A DNA stretch of 9,133 nucleotides from Flavobacterium psychrophilum (GTDB taxonomy: Bacteria; Bacteroidota; Bacteroidia; Flavobacteriales; Flavobacteriaceae), in contig CAMCTL010000140.1 of the NCBI GenBank assembly GCA_945878515.1, positions 1-9,133 of the forward strand. The letters are read 5' to 3'. Position 1 is the first letter of the stretch. Every line of letters starts with the position of its first letter. A program made the translations under genes and the position numbers. The notes under the pieces are model-generated. The model saw nothing but the letters and a program-made list of their open reading frames with translations. It did not search any database and had not been told where the DNA came from. Shown here one piece after another: positions 7,358 through 9,133 of this stretch.

Positions 7358-8359
7358 TTATTCGATTTTTTTAACTTCAAAAAGCTTTTCGTTTTTGATA
7401 CAAGAGCAAATTCGATGAATTAATTTGTTTCTAACATTGTTCATTACGAGCATTTTGCTTTTTCCTTCTTCAACCTTTCTTTGATAATATTGTTTAATTT
7501 CTGGATCGTAATTTGTAGCAGCCATAGCGCAAAGGTGAAGGTGTTTTTTAAGGGTTTTATTTGCCATATAATGTACTTTCGCTCTTCCTTTAATACTTTT
7601 TCCCGATGTATGTTCAAATGGAACTACTCCAGCATAACAAGCTAATTGTCTTGGATTAGAATACATTGTAAATTCATTAGTGAAGCAGATTAAATATAAT
7701 GCTGTAATTTTACCAACTCCAGTAACCGAAGTTGCTTGGTTAAAGATTTTATTCAAGTTTTCATCTTCTTTAATAAACTTATCTAATTGTTTTTCAATAC
7801 TTAATAAATCTTTTTTGATGCCCGCTAAAGTGTTTTTGTTGAATTTTGTACTAATTTTAGTCAATTCCTTGTCAAAATCTACCATTTCATTATCGTATTG
7901 AAGTAATCTAAGCTTGTTAGTTGTTAACTTGTCACGAAGGGATAATAAAGTTCTTATTTTGTCAACTACTTGTCTTGGTGCTCTATAAATAACAGCACTT
8001 TCAACATTTTTAAGTGCATAAAAAGCAATCCTTTCAGCGTCAATTTTGTCGTTCTTTCCTCTTTGAATTCCAATGCTTTTGATAATTCGTAATGACATTT
8101 CTACCCAAAGAGAAAAATTAAAACCTATCAAATACTTGATAATTAACTTACCGTACATACCTGTATGTTCCAGGCACACCAAAGTGTTTTCACCAGTAGC
8201 TCCCATATCTCTCAACCATTTTACAAGGGCTCTAATTCCTTTGTAATTATTAATAAATTGATTGTGAACTGGATGTTCTTTTTTTCCTTCTAAAATCAAT
8301 ACTGCATCAAAGAATTCTTTGGATACATCAATACCAAGAAAATGTTTAAATTTGTTCAT
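7358..8359 (-). CDS. IS110-family DEDD transposase (RNA-guided recombinase family)
   Basis: This 333-residue protein is a full-length IS110-type recombinase, which joins donor and target DNA through a RuvC-like active site plus a serine nucleophile. The N-terminal DEDD domain has GIDVSK (Asp11), CLEHTG (Glu64) and KNDKIDAERIA (Asp104, Asp107). Residues about 130-205 look like a coiled coil. The C-terminal Tnp_20 domain has a helix-hairpin-helix-like TSVTGVGKITALYL (210-223), NPRQLACYAGVVP (235-247) and HTSGKS (250-255), where Ser252 fits the catalytic serine. All expected catalytic residues are present and there is no frameshift, so it may be active. In characterised members such as IS621 the non-coding end makes a bridge RNA that guides both DNA sites; here a long non-coding leader lies upstream. 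The ATG at 8359 lies just before the conserved FLGIDVSK motif; no clear Shine-Dalgarno sequence is present. Confidence 0.95.
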   Translation of the reverse strand: MNKFKHFLGIDVSKEFFDAVLILEGKKEHPVHNQFINNYKGIRALVKWLRDMGATGENTLVCLEHTGMYGKLIIKYLIGFNFSLWVEMSLRIIKSIGIQRGKNDKIDAERIAFYALKNVESAVIYRAPRQVVDKIRTLLSLRDKLTTNKLRLLQYDNEMVDFDKELTKISTKFNKNTLAGIKKDLLSIEKQLDKFIKEDENLNKIFNQATSVTGVGKITALYLICFTNEFTMYSNPRQLACYAGVVPFEHTSGKSIKGRAKVHYMANKTLKKHLHLCAMAATNYDPEIKQYYQRKVEEGKSKMLVMNNVRNKLIHRICSCIKNEKLFEVKKIE

Positions 8360-8534
8360 AAGACATTTATTTTAAGTTAGCAACCTAAATACTGAATACA
8401 ATCGAAACCTTAATAATAGGCCTAAAAGCCTGAATAACTATTTGAAGCTGGTTCAGTAAAAACTGGCAAAGTCTATATCACTCGATAAGTCTGGTAACTT
8501 TGCGACGGCGGTAGTGCACTTTGTCAGTTTGGTT
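8360..8534 (-). ncRNA. Candidate IS110 bridge RNA in the transposase leader
   Basis: The region directly upstream of the transposase on the minus strand is non-coding and highly structured, in the place and size range expected for an IS110 bridge RNA (177 nt in IS621). A -7-like TAAATTTG lies at 8541-8548 just before it. Read 5' to 3', it holds the copy 1 stem-loop (8530 to 8460), then a second domain closed by TACTGAA (8452-8458 on the minus strand) pairing with TTCAGTA (8390-8396). That domain contains an inner AGGC/GCCT hairpin (8418-8431), and a tail runs into the start codon. I could not match guide loops to donor or target sites because the element ends are unknown. The position and folding are seen; the bridge-RNA role is inferred. 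Confidence 0.35.
8460..8530. repeat. 71-bp palindromic repeat, copy 1
   Basis: The ends AAACTGGCAAAGT (8460-8472) and ACTTTGTCAGTTT (8518-8530) pair over 13 bp with one G-T wobble. The 45-base centre contains a second ACTTTGC (8497-8503), which could instead pair with GCAAAGT (8466-8472), then a G/C-rich GCGACGGCGGTAG. It is 71 bp, the same length as copy 2, and identical at 60 of 71 positions. It lies about 100 bp upstream of the transposase start. Confidence 0.85.
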
Positions 8535-8540
8535 GTTAAT

Positions 8541-8548
8541 CAAATTTA
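8541..8548 (-). promoter_or_regulatory. Candidate -7 box for the transposase leader RNA
   Basis: On the minus strand this reads TAAATTTG, matching TAnnTTTG and identical to the candidate box before the surface-protein gene. It would start transcription close to the edge of palindrome copy 1, about 175 bp before the transposase ATG. No TTG is found at -33 spacing, so support is partial. Confidence 0.3.
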
Positions 8549-8590
8549 ATCTATTCTCTACTCTATATAAATAAAGTTTCGGACTAATTA

Positions 8591-8661
8591 AAACTGGCAA
8601 AGTCTAAATCACTAGATAAGTATAAAAACTTTGCGGCGGCGGTAGATCATTTTGCCAGTTT
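8591..8661. repeat. 71-bp palindromic repeat, copy 2
   Basis: The ends AAACTGGCAAAGT (8591-8603) and ATTTTGCCAGTTT (8649-8661) form a 13-bp stem with one G-T wobble. As in copy 1, an internal ACTTTGC (8628-8634) offers an alternative partner for GCAAAGT. On the plus strand the outer stem is followed by more T residues (8662-8665), so it could act as an intrinsic terminator in that direction. It starts exactly 131 bp after copy 1, in the same orientation; the 60-bp spacer shows no convincing counterpart after copy 2. Confidence 0.85.
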
Positions 8662-8676
8662 TTTTATTAGTTAAAA

Positions 8677-8886
8677 TTGCTACATTATTTATTTTGTAAA
8701 ACTAAAGGCTGTGGCTGTTTGTCTTCAACCTATGTTCCGCATCAAGCAAGAATTGCAACAAGTGTTTCTGATTTTGATTTAAAATTTGAGTTGAATAATA
8801 AACCAAAAAATCTGTGGTGTTTTGGTTTAGTCATGGTAGTAATTTTAACATTGTCTTACACAACTTATAAAATTAAATTCAAATAA
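8677..8886 (+). CDS. Possible small single-pass membrane protein
   Basis: This is a 69-codon frame beginning with TTG and ending in TAA; I do not recognise it. The first part has a Cys cluster (CKTKGCGC, residues 7-14), the middle is polar, and residues about 47-63 (WCFGLVMVVILTLSYTT) are hydrophobic enough for one membrane span, followed by the basic end YKIKFK. Codons are AT-ending, like the neighbouring genes. In its favour, a terminator-like hairpin begins 9 bp after the stop. Against it, the start is a TTG, which is less common in this phylum, and no ribosome site or promoter is evident. It may be the 3' end of a gene whose 5' part was lost near the palindromes or the IS insertion; an in-frame stop at 8668-8670 closes the frame upstream. 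Confidence 0.4.
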   Translation: MLHYLFCKTKGCGCLSSTYVPHQARIATSVSDFDLKFELNNKPKNLWCFGLVMVVILTLSYTTYKIKFK

Positions 8887-8895
8887 GTTGAGAAT

Positions 8896-8928
8896 CACTA
8901 ACTTTTTACTAAAAAGTTGTTTTTAGTG
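8896..8928 (+). terminator. Terminator-like hairpin after the small ORF
   Basis: ACTTTTT (8901-8907) pairs with AAAAAGT (8911-8917) around an ACT loop. CACTA (8896-8900) pairs with TAGTG (8924-8928), the two stems being separated by a 6-base bulge (TGTTTT). The inner hairpin is followed by GTTTTT-type sequence. The stem is weak (A/T rich) but well placed, 9 bp after the stop codon at 8884-8886. Confidence 0.5.
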
Positions 8929-8994
8929 TGTTTGTCCTTTGCTAGCAAACAGGTAACAGCATTAAGTTAAGGGACTTTGTCAATAATTCTCTCA

Positions 8995-9121
8995 TAGCTT
9001 CGCCAATTCGAGCTTTGCGCTCGGGTCTGACGAAGGCGGAATCTCATCATCACAGTCACATCATCAAAGTGAAATATGTGCACAATTTTATGTGATTTCT
9101 CGTAAAAGGTCGAAATGATAA
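8995..9121. repeat. Degraded palindromic intergenic repeat
   Basis: CTTCG (8998-9002) pairs with CGAAG (9031-9035), enclosing TTCGAGC/GCTCGGG (9007-9013 and 9019-9025, with wobbles) around TTTGC. A second inverted pair is TCACAT (9056-9061) and ATGTGA (9090-9095). The right part, TATGTGATTTCTCG followed by GGTCGAAATGAT, resembles an intergenic repeat I recall as common in flavobacteria, with GAGAAATCACAT and TCATTTCGAC arms; here the left arm (GACGAAGGCGGAATCTCATC) matches it only loosely. This recognition is from memory. The whole stretch from 8887 to 9133 shows no gene. Confidence 0.5.
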
Positions 9122-9133
9122 ATTAATACCGAT

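Larger units (their letters stand above)
7313..8534 (-). mobile_element. IS110-family insertion sequence (ends approximate)
   Basis: The element is defined by its intact transposase gene. IS110 elements lack clear terminal inverted repeats and usually make no target duplication, so their ends cannot be read from one copy; the limits given are estimates. The right limit is placed after the GCTCC hairpin. The left limit is placed at the start of the candidate leader RNA, which would make the element about 1.2 kb, in line with the family. The left limit could equally lie anywhere between about 8459 and 8590. Confidence 0.5.

Noticed and set aside
7680..7901. Plus-strand frame opposite the transposase coiled-coil region
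   Set aside because: It is antisense to an intact transposase and has no features of its own.
7358..8359. Broken or truncated transposase
   Set aside because: Length, the DEDD residues, the catalytic serine region and both termini are complete, with no frameshift.
8460..8530. REP element with a GTAG head, as recognised by RAYT transposases
   Set aside because: A GTAG occurs at 8511-8514 but no compact hairpin follows it directly, and no RAYT gene is in the window.
8460..8661. CRISPR-like array from two repeats with a 60-bp spacer
   Set aside because: The repeats are 71 bp, only two copies exist, they are only about 85% identical, and no cas gene is present.
9060..9133. Short open minus-strand stretch entering from the window end
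   Set aside because: It coincides with the palindromic repeat, which is often mistranslated as a protein end, and stops after about 25 codons.
1..9133. A new multi-gene defence or metabolic system
   Set aside because: Only three confident genes are present, on different strands and with their own terminators; nothing indicates they act together.

Overview
The window looks like a chromosomal accessory region from a Bacteroidota, most likely a Flavobacterium-like member of the Flavobacteriia. The clues are AT-rich DNA, A-rich leaders without Shine-Dalgarno sequences, a very large secreted protein ending in a type IX secretion (T9SS) sorting domain, BspA-type leucine-rich repeats of the 'LTSVTIPNSVTSIG' kind, and two minus-strand upstream regions carrying the -7 motif TAAATTTG (Bacteroidota consensus TAnnTTTG). 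The species cannot be named from sequence alone.

Layout. Positions 1-180 may hold the last codons of an upstream gene and then an A-rich leader. Positions 181-1089 (+) encode an exported DUF2059-type protein with an extra beta-rich C-terminal half. Positions 1090-1781 are a 692-bp non-coding gap holding hairpins and short direct repeats; it ends in a strong terminator serving the next gene, which is read from the other strand. Positions 1782-7028 (-) encode a 1748-residue modular surface protein: signal peptide, discoidin-like domain, an Ig-like domain that appears to be split by another beta-sandwich, two separate blocks of 23-residue leucine-rich repeats, a chain of Ig/PKD-like domains, and a T9SS type A sorting domain. 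Positions 7029-7357 are non-coding, with a -7 box, a strong terminator and a GCTCC-type hairpin. Positions 7358-8359 (-) encode an intact IS110-family DEDD transposase. Positions 8360-8676 are non-coding and contain the most structured DNA in the window: a possible bridge-RNA leader and two 71-bp palindromic repeats in direct orientation, 60 bp apart. Positions 8677-8886 (+) may encode a small single-pass membrane protein followed by a terminator-like hairpin. Positions 8887-9133 are non-coding and hold a degraded palindromic intergenic repeat.

How the parts relate. There is no multi-gene operon. The three main genes are separate units: a plus-strand exported protein, a minus-strand T9SS cell-surface or secreted adhesin-like protein, and a minus-strand mobile element sitting upstream of the adhesin gene and separated from its promoter region by a terminator. 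I see no clear new defence or metabolic system. The points most worth following up are the tandem palindromes beside the IS110 transposase, whose stem pairing is preserved despite sequence divergence, the candidate bridge RNA, and the architecture of the giant surface protein.
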